Assembly (NCBI GenBank): GCA_024516035.1
Contig: CM044958.1
Coordinates: 41,955,743-42,019,742, forward strand
Source of the DNA: Bactericera cockerelli
Lineage: Eukaryota; Arthropoda; Insecta; Hemiptera; Triozidae
DNA length: 64,000 nucleotides
Direction of reading: 5' to 3'
Shown: one piece after another, positions 33,985 through 45,799 of the stretch
Layout: every line of letters starts with the position of its first letter
How positions within the stretch are numbered: the stretch's first letter is position 1
Notes under the pieces: generated by a model
Told to the model about the DNA's origin: nothing
Database searches by the model: none
What the model saw: only the letters and a program-made list of their open reading frames with translations
Position numbers and translations under genes: made by a program

Positions 33985-35650
33985 CAATGATGCCTGGGGA
34001 TGTTATCGAATTCAATAGAAAGAACAGGCGTTTATGATTTAAAAAAAAACTTTTAAAATCATGCAATTATGTATCAATACTTCTCATGATTGTTTATATT
34101 GACAACATGAAATTTTAGATTTATACTAAAACACTTTTTTACATGCCAAAGTAAAATTGGTGGGTAATCGATTTTTCGAAATCGTTTTATGTGGTAGAAT
34201 ACCGTTTATACATTATAATCTACAATAAAAGAAATCTGTCATGGGACATTGGCAGTTGAGTACAGATTTTCTTAATATCATACTAGAAATTATTGTAAAA
34301 CACTAATACGATCTACATTCAACATGTTGATTTCCTAATGGTTTGTTCAAGTTATAAGTGTTGAGTATTAAAAATAACGTGGTGCATGGTTCTGATCAGA
34401 CTAATGTGAGTTATGAATGAAATGGCACTCAATAGTCTTTTACTTTGTACAATTGTTGGTTTCCATTTGTAGAAAGATCGACTCAGAAAACCATGAACAA
34501 AGTTCTTGAGTTTATGAACGTCAGATTATGGTATTATTTGATTGCTGTGTTAAAAAAAAAGTTATAAAATGTCGAGTAAATATTTTCATTTACGTAGCGT
34601 TCACAAAATAAAGACGTTCAAAGCTGTGTTTGCTTAAATGTGTAGATCTGTTTCAACATTACGGTATTCTATGTTGAACGATTAATTTATGTTCTTATAC
34701 GGACATGTTCATCAAATGGAATTATGGTTTTTTTAATAAGGATCTCTCTTGCATGACATGATTTATTTTTGTTTTAACACACTTTCTGCACTATCAAAAC
34801 AAATAAATCTCAGCTTTCTAAATTCACGAAGGGATTGACTCGAACTCAATTTTTAATGGCGTTAGGATCAATTTTGTAGTGGGTGTTTCTCCTGGTGTGA
34901 CATGAAAATAAGTAATGCTTACCTCATGGAAACTGAGCAAAATAATTCACGAATTGATTAGAGTACATTGTGTATCTTCATACCCTAGTAGTACAAACTA
35001 ATTTGGAAATTCTCTACATCCTATTCTCCCAAAAAACCAACCAGGACCAAAAAGAGAAAGGGTGCACAAGCAAGAAGAGAAGTTTGTGCAGAAGAATGTT
35101 ACTTAAAATTGCTTCCTCTTCATGCTAGAAGTTCAATGGGGCTGCAATGATTTCAATCAATCACGCTTCTAATTCTTCATGTTGTACATACAGTTGTCAA
35201 CTAATTCTAGTTGTTTGCACATGAATTTGCATCAGAAGATTGGACAGAATTTCATTTGTGACTATTCAAGTCTCTAAGAAATATATTGGAAAAGTACTTC
35301 ATTTTCGAAATATAATTAACAATTATTCTTTTTTTTATACTCTATTCAAAAATGCTTTTTAAGTATAGGTTTACCTGTACCGACTGAAAAAACCGTACTT
35401 GACTTTTTTAAATACCGGTTATCGATAGACGGTATTGAGTCGCACTTAATAATTTTTTTACATTAACGCTCCTAAATAACAAAAATTTTTTATTTAGTAT
35501 TGCAAAAAAATAAGACGGATCTAGTCTGTTCTAGTTTATCACTATAGCACTTAAACAGTGAAGTATCGGTTTCTTAACCAATCCCTTCTACTATGGTTAT
35601 TGTGTTCTGAAATTTTTTAGTTATGAATTCATGTCAAGCAAGAAAACTGT
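33985..35650 (+). repeat. F2-related long repeat, copy A
   Basis: Phrases appear here in the same order as in copy B: 'tggtagaataccgttt', 'aaaacactaatacg', 'tggttct.at.....actaatgtga', 'aattctct.......attctcc', 'ttgaaaattgcttcc'-like, and 'gtgttctgaaatttttta' near 35605. It is strongly diverged, non-coding, and lacks the SINE and MITE found in copy B. Confidence 0.6.
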
Positions 35651-37527
35651 TCCTGTTGTTTTTTTCTTCCATTTTCAAGATCATTAGACAAAAACATACT
35701 CTACGTAACATTTAATAATCAACCTAAATTACACGAAGGAGATGGATGAAAGGAAAACTAACGGACACACGTTCCGACTGGTGAGACATTGATGAAAAGT
35801 GCAAATACGGGACGTCCGGGAAATACGATGAGTACTAGGTAACGAACGATTGCCTCCACAGAGGGGAAGAGGTGAATATAGTCATTAAAAAATATTGTAA
35901 TAAAAATATTCCATAAGGTTTTTTGTAGCAGAGGTTGAAAATCTACTAAAAGTATTGTCAATAAATTTCAAGCATATGTGGGTTTTTACCAAGGCCCGGA
36001 GTCATATGTAATGGACTGGGGACGTGTTAATCAATTCCATTTTATGTAGAAGAGACAGGCGGGTTTAATCGAGACCTTTGAGGAAGAAATATAAAATGCA
36101 CTGCCAATTATGTACACAATACTTCCTCATGATTGGTTCATATTGTATAAACGTGGCAATTTTAGGATTTTATACCAAATCACTTGTATCTCCAAAAAAA
36201 TTTAACCGATTTTCTTCAAATTTGTTTTATATGGTAGAATACCGTTTTCACTGCAACATTATAGATTCTACAAAAAAAAAAAAAAAAAAAAAAAAACTCT
36301 GTATGGGCAAGTTGAAGACCAGATTTTATTAAATATATAACTAGAAATGCACTATGTAAAACACTAATACGCATGTACAATTGTACATACAAAATTTCAT
36401 CATAATTGGGTGTGTGGTTCACGAGATATAAGCGTATGAGTAAAAAAATAAACGTCAGGTGCATGGTTTCTATATCCAAGAACCGCTAATGTGAAGTTGA
36501 TGAATTGAAAATGGGACCATCTTCAATAAGTCTTTTAAATTTGTACAAAATTTCGTTGAAATCCATTTGCATTTGAAAGACCGACAGACAGACACATAAC
36601 CAAAGTTGCTTAAGAGGTTATGAAACGTGCAGAATTATGATAAATATTGGAGCATGATTTAAAAGAAAAAAGAACACAGAAGTCGGAAGTAAAATATTAT
36701 CATCTGACGAGCTCTCGCAAAATACCAAGAGCATGTTTCTCATAATGGGATCTGTTTCCAACATTAAAGATAGCTCATATTGTTTTGCAAGATATTTCTA
36801 TAACAGACATTTATCAATGGAAAATTTTATCTTTTTTTCTACGTATAAGGTGTCTCTCTTATGCTGACATTTTTTTTTTAATAACACTTTCCTTGCACTT
36901 CAAAACGAAATTATATCTAATTTTATCAGGTTGTGTAATCAATTTTTTTAATGGGTGGATATAATTTTTTGTTATGTTAGGGTTTTGGCTGTGGTGAAAA
37001 CATCACGCTTACCTACTTGTATTTATGTTCTTGTGCATACAGTAATTTATTATTATACATTTAAGATATTGTATCATATAGTTTGTGACGTACATATGTG
37101 ATATATACATACATACATACTATAGGTATGTACAATATCTATAATTTTTGGAAATTCTCTTTATCTCTCTCTATTCTCCCTAAAAATCCTAACTTTCTAT
37201 TCGGGCTGACCATAAAACGCCATGAAATTGTTCGCTGTTGTCACTGAGAGCTAAGAAAGCGAGTTTATGGTGGTCATGAAGATGTCTCCTTGAAAATTGC
37301 TTTCCTTGCTTCACTCGCTAGACCATTAACGAAATTGGGGGACTAGCTTGGATTTTTCTCCAACATCACTACCTTTCTATATCTCTGCCCTTACCTTAAT
37401 TGTCATCATATTTCCTATTACTCCCGAGAATATCTAATAATAGATATCGGTATTGTGTTTGTTTTTGTAAAAAAATTACTAAGAAAAATAGTTGGAAAAC
37501 GTTCACCTTACAATTTCAAATATATTA

Positions 37528-37681
37528 GTTATCAAGTTATCATATTTGTGTCAATCAACTACTTGATATCACTACTACTCAAACTCGCTTTACTAAATTT
37601 ACGCTGAAACCCGGACTTGAACCACCGACCTCCAGGTTACAAGTCCGCCGCGTTATCGATCAAGCTACTGAGGTCGGTAGC
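37528..37681 (-). mobile_element. tRNA-derived SINE, family S2, with 14-bp target duplication
   Basis: Head on the minus strand GCTACCGACCTCAGTAGCTT, B box GGTGGTTCAAGTCCGGG. Perfect flanking repeats TTTCAAATATATTA lie at 37514-37527 and 37682-37695, which fix both ends and show LINE-type integration. Confidence 0.9.
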
Positions 37682-37762
37682 TTTCAAATATATTATTTAT
37701 ATTTAGGTATATGAAATTTCGAGCTCGGCACAAAAAAAATAAAAGGAAAATTTAAGTGAAGT

Positions 37763-37911
37763 GTTAGGGCTAAATTTTGAAACAGGATTAAGTAAGACAA
37801 GCTAGACACGCCCTCTGTTTGGAGTTTCATCCAATCACAGCGCACTAAAGGACAGGTTGAGGGACAGTCTGGTTTAGCTTAACTTTAATCCTGTTTTTTA
37901 TTTCGGGTCTT
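37763..37911. mobile_element. MITE, about 150 bp, copy 1
   Basis: The ends 'tagggctaaattttgaaaca' and 'ctgttttttatttcgggtct' (then 'ta') form imperfect inverted repeats including CAGGATTAA...TTAATCCTG. The middle has 'acacgccctct' and 'ccaatcacagcgc'. A homologous copy lies at 54929-55076. The hAT-like start (TAGGG) is suggestive, but no clear target duplication was found. Confidence 0.65.
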
Positions 37912-37989
37912 AGTGTGTGTTCTGAAATTTTTTAGGGTATGTTTCTTACTATTGCGATAAGAAATTTTGTAAAAAATCTTACAAGCTCT

Positions 37990-38093
37990 CTTTTTTTTCT
38001 CTCTCTCTCTCACACACACACAACATACACAACACACATTCCACAATCATACTCATAAGTAAACACGCACACAAGAAGAAACAGCTTACCACA

Positions 38094-38138
<45 letters not shown>

Positions 38139-38260
38139 GAAGGTGAGAAATAAAAGTGGGCAGAGAGAGAGAGATAGAGAGGTATGAAGAGACTGAGGAA
38201 AAGATGAGTACAGGGAAATTGAAGAGGTGTAAGAGAGGTAAGAGAGGTGAAGGGTATAAA
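37990..38260. repeat. CT and CA microsatellites and GA-rich flank
   Basis: (CT)n and (CA)n runs at 37997-38040 and 38092-38135, then GA-rich DNA to about 38480. There is no gene. Confidence 0.8.
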
Positions 38261-38719
38261 TAATTAAACGAAAGGTAGATGGGTAAATGGTTAAGAAAAG
38301 TTTAGAAGAAGTGTAGATGGATAATATTATGTGAATATGAGGGGAGGTGGAGGAGTGAAAAGAAGGAAGAAGGAGATTCAGAGGCTGAGTGGGCTCATTA
38401 TAGTGGAGTAATTAAGCGAGAGTAATTGAGGAGGAGCTCTCTCCAGAGAATCATTCGAAACCGTTTTGAAAAAACTTTGATAAGAGAGAGAACAGGAGCT
38501 AAGCCGATTCATTCGTTTCAGACCAGTAGATTCTAATCCCGCGGGAATAGAAATGGAATGATTAGGTACTTACTTTACTTTGAGGATTAGGTTTAATGTA
38601 TGAATATAAATTGTGAGTAGGAGAATGTACGAAGGAGCTATTTATCGTGTATTTTATCCGTCAACATACTCATACGTACGTATAAACGTATATAAAGGGT
38701 TGGGTGGAAGATATTGCCA

Positions 38720-38896
38720 CAGACATTATTGTTATTTTCTTTTTTTCAATTATTTATTTTGTCATTTGTTTGTTTTTTTTTTTTTTTTTTCTTCTTTTTC
38801 TTAATTTTATACTGTTTTTCTTTATACTTTCATACTTAATTTTATACTTAATTATACTTTTACACTTAATTTTATTACTTTGTCCTCCTAATAAAG

Positions 38897-38938
<42 letters not shown>
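38720..38938 (+). repeat. Possible retroposed transcript end: AATAAA plus 38-base poly(A)
   Basis: A T-rich stretch with repeated 'cttaattttatac' leads to AATAAA (38890-38895), then 'gcttt' and an A run from 38901 to 38938. This is the layout of a polyadenylated RNA end copied into DNA, although the A run follows the signal more closely than is usual. The upstream body is unrecognised. Confidence 0.45.
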
Positions 38939-38939
<1 letters not shown>

Positions 38940-39019
38940 GTATGTATAATGTATATGTATTACAATGGACTTCGTAGTATACTACTAAGTCAATTTTATT
39001 CCGATAAAAAATCCTACCG

Positions 39020-39148
39020 ACGCCGACGACCTCAGTATTCTGATCGATAAGACGGCGGATTTGTAACGTGGAAGGTGCTGGTTCAAGTCCCAAGTTTAGC
39101 AAATCTTTTGTGACATCAAGAAAGTGTGAAACACAAATATGAAAACTT
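39020..39148 (+). mobile_element. tRNA-derived SINE, family S2
   Basis: Head GACCTCAGTATTCTGATCGA, then a GACGGCGGATTTGTAACGTG region and B box TGGTTCAAGTCCC. The body has 'gtgtgaaacacaaatatg'. Confidence 0.75.
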
Positions 39149-39775
39149 ATTCCTGTACTTTTGATGTAACGGTATACCTCTACTGTATTGCAGATTATGA
39201 CAGTAAACGAAGAAAAAAATAAACAGATTTATAGGGTACCCTATATTTTTGTGTACTTACCTAAGCAAAAAAAATCGTTTCATTTTAATTGAAAATAAGG
39301 AATAGGGCTGGGTAAGTAAAGTACATAACTATAGGTATAGAAAGCGGTAGAATATGTACGTGTATAACACACCTATAAATTTCAAATTACGCCAAACATT
39401 ATTGATATCCCTTGCAGCTCTTACGCCTTTCCCTGGCATAAAATATACCTCTTGATATTATGGCGAGATATCGAAATGAATATCTATCCTCTTGCCCCAT
39501 AAGTATATAAAGGGTGGGTCTTGAGTGTAATTTTTACGAAAATATAAAACCTCAGTTGGTGAACCATATTTATAATAATTTATAAACGCTCATATTTTAT
39601 AAACTGATTAACGAGGCTAGACCTGATTTCGGTACTGTTTGAGCAGACTTACACTAAAATTCCTGCCGGACGACATGCGGGTCTCACGTATCTTCCAAAT
39701 TGCATGGCGAGAAATGTTGGAAATTAGAAGTGGACATTATTGTGCAGGTGCACTAAGACACACTAAGGGGTCTTT
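39149..39775. other. No feature seen
   Basis: AT-rich DNA between two SINEs; nothing recognised. Confidence 0.4.
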
Positions 39776-39863
39776 ATAGGAAAAATTCCTGCCCCGCTGG
39801 GAATCGAACCCAGGTCACCATGCGTACAATGCCTAGCGCGCTAACTCACTCTACCACGGTGAC
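39776..39863 (-). mobile_element. tRNA-derived SINE, family S1 (head only)
   Basis: The minus-strand head GTCACCGTGGTAGAGTGAGT with GGTTCGATTCC is nearly identical to the head at 15681. The body is truncated after 'ggaatttttcc'. Confidence 0.75.
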
Positions 39864-40035
39864 TACTGATATATTCATGCAGTTGAAAGCGATGTTAAAT
39901 TTTTGTTTAAAAAAACGCTTGCATACGAGTCTGCAACCATTTCGACATTTTCATCTTTACTATTCAAGGTCCAAAACCCAACTGACCAAATTTCGTATTG
40001 TGCGCATGACACACACTTTCCCTCTTCTCTTAGGG

Positions 40036-40210
40036 TTGCAATATCGAAACGAAAATATCGATATTAGGTATATCGATAATATCGAAACCATAATATCGAT
40101 ATCCGATATTAGAAGACTTCTCTCCCTTTACAATTCGATATTTCGTTACATAATATCGTTACATAATATCGTTACATAATTTCGTTACATAATTTCGTCA
40201 CATAATTTTG
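40036..40210. repeat. AT-rich palindromic and 16-bp-type repeats
   Basis: Many overlapping 'atatcgat'/'aatatcg' palindromes, then 'cgttacataatat' and 'cgttacataattt' four to five times in a row. There is no coding support for the open frame across it (39820-40179). Confidence 0.65.
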
Positions 40211-40878
40211 GTTATGTGCCAGAGCAAAGACATGAAAATGTCAATAAAAACAAAGAAGGTAATTATTTTGAGCATTATATTGATTTCTTGTTAGGTACAA
40301 AACTGAATGAGTGTACTATGCACAGGATTGTTTTAGTAGAGAATGATTATAATTATCTATTTATTGTTACATATCTACTAGAATGTATCGATTTTTTTAT
40401 GTAGGTTTTTTTTTAAAAACGTCAATTTCAACTGCATGGTCAAATCATGTAGTTATTTTAATTTATTAGAATATGCTCATACATCGGTATGAAAAAGAGT
40501 AAAACAGGAAGAGAACATTTTTTGGATGTGTAAAAGTATTTTCAAATATTTGTTTCTAGTATTCTCTGAAAGAAAGAAAAAAAAATCATCCAAAGAATAA
40601 CATTCCACTTCCTATTTAATGCACTTTCATAATGAATACATCCTGTATTTAAAATTTTATATTTGTATATTATCCTTTTACTTTACGGTTTACGAGATAC
40701 CTACCTGCCCATAAGCTATCAGATTAAGGAAAATAAATCCAAGAAAATTGCATGATTATGAAATGAAAGGAGGGAATAAAAGTTTGGGATGGATTGAGAA
40801 AAGTATCATTTGAATCCCAAAGTCCATTATCTGCTACAAATGCAAATTATGTAATTTTTATTAATATAGCATTGTTTT
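40211..40878. other. No feature seen
   Basis: AT-rich DNA; nothing recognised. Confidence 0.4.
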
Positions 40879-41048
40879 TACTTCCGAAGAATATCTAGTA
40901 CTAAGATATCGGAAGTATTGTGTTGGTTTTTATATTAATAAAAAATTGCTCAGATTGTAATTTTATAAAGCGATAATGGAGAGTCAATTAAATATTAATT
41001 GCATTATTCATGGAGGAGTATTGTGTCCATTATTAGCAGTTTATTTTT
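40879..41048 (-). repeat. F2-family interspersed repeat (short)
   Basis: It has the palindrome 'acttccgaagaatatctagt' / 'actaagatatcggaagt' at one end and 'gtgtccattattagcagt' at the other, the same two ends as the copy at 7795-8152 in a shorter version. Confidence 0.6.
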
Positions 41049-41254
41049 TACTTTTGTGTATAATATAGTACCTATATTATTTTACTCATATGTATAACAA
41101 AATATAAAATTAATATCTGTGAGCGCCCTGCTGGAAAATGAGTTTACCACTTTTTATGTTGAATAGTAATCCCAACAGTTTTGTGCATTGAACAAAATTA
41201 TGTGATGTCGCAAAGTAATTGAAAAAATTATTCCCACAATTTAAGACTCGATTT

Positions 41255-42393
41255 TTTAATAATAATAATAATGCCCGGTGTACGGGTACATTTATTGACG
41301 GTACAATACCTTTATACAAATTATAAACATGTCAAAAACATTAAATTCTAAAAGAAGAATGGTAAACAAACAATTTATTTACATCGGTTGAAAATTTAAA
41401 TATAAAAAATGTAAAATATGAATAAGATAAAGCAGCAAAATATGTTCAAATATCATTTGCATGTCTCATCATTCGGTTGAGAGGGGCATAGTAGGTGTAA
41501 TTGGTTGCGCATTTGTTGACATAAAATGTTTTTTTACCTCTCAAACGGCGATGACAATCAAGTGTGACAAGTCCCAATAGCTTGGGACTGTCTAATTCAC
41601 CATTACACAATTTGATGAAGAAGTTGTCCTCTGCTGCTAGCCTACGATCCTGAAGACTGGAAAACTCATAAGAAGAATGAGGAAAACGATACCGAAAGTA
41701 AGACAAGAACTTTTTTGAACACGTTCAAGGGTAGATATATGAGTTTCGTATAAGGGAGACCAGATAACACAGCAATACTCGAGGATCGATCTGATGAGGG
41801 CTTTGTAGAGTATGCTGAAAGCTTCAGAAGATAGATCTTTAGAATTTCTCAAAACATAACCCAGCAACCGGTGACAGCGCATTGCTAAGTTATTAATATG
41901 AGAGGAGAAACTCAATTTTTCATCACAAAGAATGCCCAAATCTTTGATCTCGTGAACATTTGACAAAGAAGTAGATTCGACGGAATAGATGAAATCGAAG
42001 AGGTTGTTATTACGAGAGAAAATCATCACTGAGCATTTATGAAGAGATATAGTTGTAAACCATTAGCTGATAGCCATTGGTAGAAACTATTCAAATCATG
42101 TTGAAGAAGAAGGCAGTCGTCAACTGACCGAATGGCTTTATACAGTTTGACATCATCAGCAAACATGAGCAGCATCGAAGAACGAATGAATTTCGGTAAA
42201 TCATTAAAGAAGAGGCTGAACAATAGAGGACCAATATGGAGGACCAATATGGCTACCTTGACCAACTCCAGAAAGAACTTTAATAGGATTTGAAAGAGTT
42301 TCGCCAATTTGAACGGCTTGGATTCTATCTTGAAAGTAGTCGGTTAACCATTGGAGAAAAGGACCGCCATTGTTGTTGAAGGCTTGACCCAAT
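41255..42393 (-). mobile_element. 5'-truncated Jockey-like LINE
   Basis: Minus-strand coding pieces of a reverse transcriptase end at 41446. They are followed by a 3' region finishing CCGTACACCGGGCATT and an (ATT)n tail at 41260-41275. The 5' end breaks at about 42393, directly beside an S4 SINE. The (ATT)n tail, FADD box and thumb region suit the Jockey superfamily; the exact clade is inference. Confidence 0.75.
41446..42392 (-). pseudogene. LINE reverse transcriptase C-terminal half, frameshifted
   Basis: In order on the minus strand: FLQWLTDYFQDRIQAVQIGE and VLSGVGQGSHIGP (RT box 3-4 region), then in another frame LLFSLFFNDLPKFIRSS and LMFADDVKLY (the catalytic A-D-D box) and DLNSFYQWLSANGLQL. 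After a further shift come LGILCDEKLSFSSHINNLA and LEYCCVIWSPLYETHISTLE (thumb and C-terminal region), then FYVNKCATNYTYYAPLNRMM at the end. At least three frameshifts and a short duplication (ggaccaatatgg at 42229 and 42241) make it inactive. Confidence 0.85.
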
Positions 42394-42403
42394 AAGTGTT
42401 TAA

Positions 42404-42600
42404 AATCTCAGCTCAACCCAATAGCTTAGAGGTTAAGCACTCGCTTGCCATGCGGAATGTCCTGGGTTCGAACCCGTAAATAGGTATTATTAAAGGATAC
42501 CACTTTTATAGGTGGGTGCGTCTGTCTTTTCCTGAGAGATTCAGAGATATTCTATTGAGCTGAGAATTCACAGCACATGACTACAATTCCGAGTTCAAAC
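42404..42600 (+). mobile_element. tRNA-derived SINE, family S4
   Basis: Head with TAGCTTAGAGGTTAAGCACTC (A box, 42411 onward) and B box GGGTTCGAACCC, the best-kept B box in the window. The body contains 'gcgtctgtcttttcctgag'. The right-hand limit is uncertain. Confidence 0.7.
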
Positions 42601-43540
42601 GATAAGGCAATATTCGTATGTGAGCCAATCAGACCTAATAATTTTAATACTCCAGGACAGTCCAGGAAACATTGAATATTAAATTACTTTAATTTAATAT
42701 GAACATATTCCAGTATCCTTTATTTCAAATTATGAGATTTAATACACCTGTTCTCAGCATCCTGATAACTCTCTTTGATAGATATCAGGCCCCGAAGTAG
42801 GAATTTTCATAACTTGAGGCCAACTGTCGTATTTTGAGAATAACTATGCTCTTCTTTTAGATGAGCAGATTTTCCTGTGCATTATTATTATTCATCGTTC
42901 ACATCTTCACATACATGGCATGTTTGTATACAGCAGTTTTAGCAAGCCTCACTCCCAAGTTCTGTTGAACTGAATGGCCATCACCACTCCTGTGGAAAGT
43001 GGTTATAAGAGGTGGTTTTGGAATCGTCAATATTTATAAACTACTAGCTCGATGCTTCATTCGAAAGCCAAGCTGACAGTGTAAGAAAGGATTTTATTTC
43101 ACCTGGACTAATTGTAATCGGTTGTAATTCAAGACTCCTTAGTTTAAATCGGTTAAAACTCCTATTGCAGTTCTATTGCAGTTCTAAAAGATACTCTGTT
43201 AGACCAAGACAAGAGTGAATCAGGACTACTCAGCAGTGAATTATACCGTGTGTTTAAAGTTGAACAAAACTAATGTACCTATGCTCCCGTGTTAACAGCC
43301 CTGAGGTTCATAGAATTATGCATGGTAATCTTTACAAGGGGAGGAGAACAGAGAACTCCAGTTGTTCAGTTATGCTAATGTCTGCATAATATGCAAAATA
43401 GATAAATCAATTTGTTTGGGTAGATAATATTTGTTGTAGTAATTGAGTTTTAGTACTGATGTATAATATATTATTAATATACATAAAAATCTAATATTTT
43501 TTCCACTCTTAATTATCACCATACTTATTAGTTATTAGTA
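42601..43540. other. No feature seen
   Basis: AT-rich DNA; nothing recognised. Confidence 0.4.
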
Positions 43541-43665
43541 ATAATAATAATAACACTCTTAAGTGAAAGGTAACCAGGCGAGATTAATGCTCGAAGCATT
43601 TTCTACCACCTAACCCTCAGAGTCTTGTTAAAATGTGGTCACAAACTCAAATTAATGAGGAAAAT
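43541..43665 (-). mobile_element. S6 SINE tail (5'-truncated copy)
   Basis: It matches the body and (TTA)n tail of the SINE at 18829-19042 (ccaggcgag, ttaatgct, attttctaccacctaa, tgtggtcacaaactcaa) but lacks the tRNA-like head, as expected of a truncated reverse-transcribed copy. Confidence 0.75.
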
Positions 43666-44887
43666 TAATTTAGACATTCTTTAAAAAGGATGTTTTAAGT
43701 AGGTACCAGAAGAAAAACTATGTTTTTACGTTTTTGGTGATTGTAGAATCTTGATGTATCAATTTCTTCATGAATCACTTGTCTACCAATGCTATCTAAT
43801 ATTTTGAATTTTGTAGCAATAATGACATTTCTGTATTTTCCAATTGTTGCTATTCAACGTGTCTTCTAAACTTTTGAAATTCCATATTTATTTCTCTCTT
43901 TTTTTTCTCCACACAACAAATAATAAAAGTCCAGGGAATAATTGTCTTAATTTTACGATTGGTTGAGTTCTAAAGAATTTCTTGTTGAGAGTTGTTACAC
44001 ACTCTCAACATTTCACCCCGTCTACCTTCTGAATGGAAAAAGAACGAGAAAACAGAAAAAGAAGAAAGGAGCTTACAAAAATAACAGAAACATTTTGACA
44101 ACAAAAGACAGAAAAAAAGAATTTCTCTCTGACGGGAGAGAGAGAGAAAAAAAAAGAGAGAGAAATACGGAACAAAAAGATGGGATGAGAGAGAATTGAA
44201 TTAGGAGAGGTAAAGATATAAAAGTGGTTGAAAAAAGATACATAAATATAGAGGAAGAGGGAGCAAAGGAATAGAGAGAGTGAGAGCATTAGAAGAAGAA
44301 AGAGATGAAAGAAATGATGTCTTCCTTTTAAAGGAAATAATTAGAAAAATGAAAATGGACACAACAAAAAATGTTGGAGCTATAATAAAAAGAAATGTGA
44401 ACGTAGGAAGAAGAAAAATGGATATAAAGAGAGAGAGAGTCCTTAAAACTTTTGTAAATTATATTTATAGTTGGTGAAAATGAAAGTTAGGTTGGTAGTA
44501 AGTAATTTAATGTAGAAATAATCGGGAGAGCCTTTTTATTTCTTGAACTTTTATGTGTTATGGTAGTTGTTTCTGAATTAGCCATAAATCTTTGTTGAAC
44601 TCTGTTATCCAACGAAACTATTACCTATGTCTGTTTAGATTCATGAAGATATGGACGTTGTAAGATGCCAAAATTATTTTCTTAATCCTGATGATTTTTT
44701 CTTTTTAGTAGGAACATTATCATACCAAATGCCATACCATACCAGGAAGAGCTGTACTTTTCAGGTATGTTCTATAATACTTGGAATCCATACATGTTAA
44801 GCAACGACGAGCAGTCTGGAAATGAGTAAATCTATTTAATGAAATAAACGCTGAAATTTTGGAGGGAACCAGCTTGGACCACTTTTT
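43666..44887. repeat. AT-rich DNA with a purine-rich stretch
   Basis: Positions 44030-44440 are A/G-rich with short (GA)n runs. Open frames on both strands there (Lys/Glu/Arg-rich or Phe/Ser/Leu-rich) reflect composition. Nothing else was recognised. Confidence 0.5.
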
Positions 44888-45644
44888 ACTTTCTTATCTT
44901 ATAATAAGGAAGTATTGTATTCGTCGAAATTGACCTACCAGTTTTCACATTCTGGACGAATCATGCTCAGGTACCAAAAAAGTTGTTTTCAGCCATTGGT
45001 CCGTGCGTCTGTCTGTCTGTCTGTCTGTCTGTCTGTGTGTGAACAGGATATCTCAAGAACGGTAAAAGCTAGAGACTTGAATTTGGTACACAATTAATTT
45101 TATACACAGACGAACCACGAAATTTTGGTTGAATCGGCCGATTCTGCGGCCACGGCCGCAAATGTAGCCGCAAGCGCCGCTTCTTTAAATTGGTTAAGAT
45201 ACAAAATTTTTTAGGGAACAACATTTTCTTAGATTAAAAAAATAACAGGGGTCTATTCTGATCATTTTTTTCATATCTTGAACTTTTTGGAACTCGGCCC
45301 ATTTACGGTATTTGGGGGGACCCGCTTTGACTAAATTTTTTATTATTATCCTACATGGGGGTTGTGACATATCAATTCAATGATTTGAAGTGTGATTACG
45401 AATTTGGCATTGGTTTTTAGTTATCTGTTACCGTTGAGTCACCAGTGGCGAATTCGACTCCTTTTGGGGGATAAGGAAAGTCGTGTGATGTTTACACAGA
45501 TTTTTTATTATCTAGATGGGTGTTCCGACATATCAAATCCAATGATTTTGAGGTGCTTATTACGAATTGACATTGATTTTTAGCTAATGTTACCGATGAG
45601 TCACCAGTGGTGGGATTTGACTTCTTTTTGAGTGATAAGGAAGT
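44888..45644 (+). repeat. Repeat family F1, copy with many small deletions
   Basis: Starts ACTTTCTTATC and ends GATAAGGAAGT. It shares long, ordered sequence with the copy at 49312-49930, including 'ttggtccgtgcgtctgtctg', 'gccgcaagcgccgcttcttt' and 'ttgtgacatatcaa'. An internal segment is duplicated (about 45310-45480 repeated at 45485-45644). Relative to the other copy it lacks single bases at many short runs. No coding capacity. Confidence 0.75.
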
Positions 45645-45799
45645 CGTGTGGAGTCACACCAGATTTTTTTCTCTTAATTTAATTATTCCGATAGTTACCT
45701 AAAGAGTTATTCCCTCGTGTTAACTCTGAAGTGAGCTCTGATCAGTTTGATCAACTATTACTATAATTTTTTCTACATTACATAAATATTGTATCTATT

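Larger units (their letters stand above)
36089..37960 (+). repeat. F2-related long repeat, copy B
   Basis: Begins 'gcactgccaattatgtacac' and runs in parallel with copy A to 'gtgttctgaaattttttagg' near 37930. It carries a poly(A) tract (36272-36295), the palindrome-like 'gagaatatctaataatagat' near 37427, an S2 SINE (37528-37681) and a MITE (37763-37911). Confidence 0.6.

Noticed and set aside
44005..44477. Lys/Arg-rich and Phe/Ser-rich frames on opposite strands
   Set aside because: Both are consequences of a purine-rich strand; no domain.
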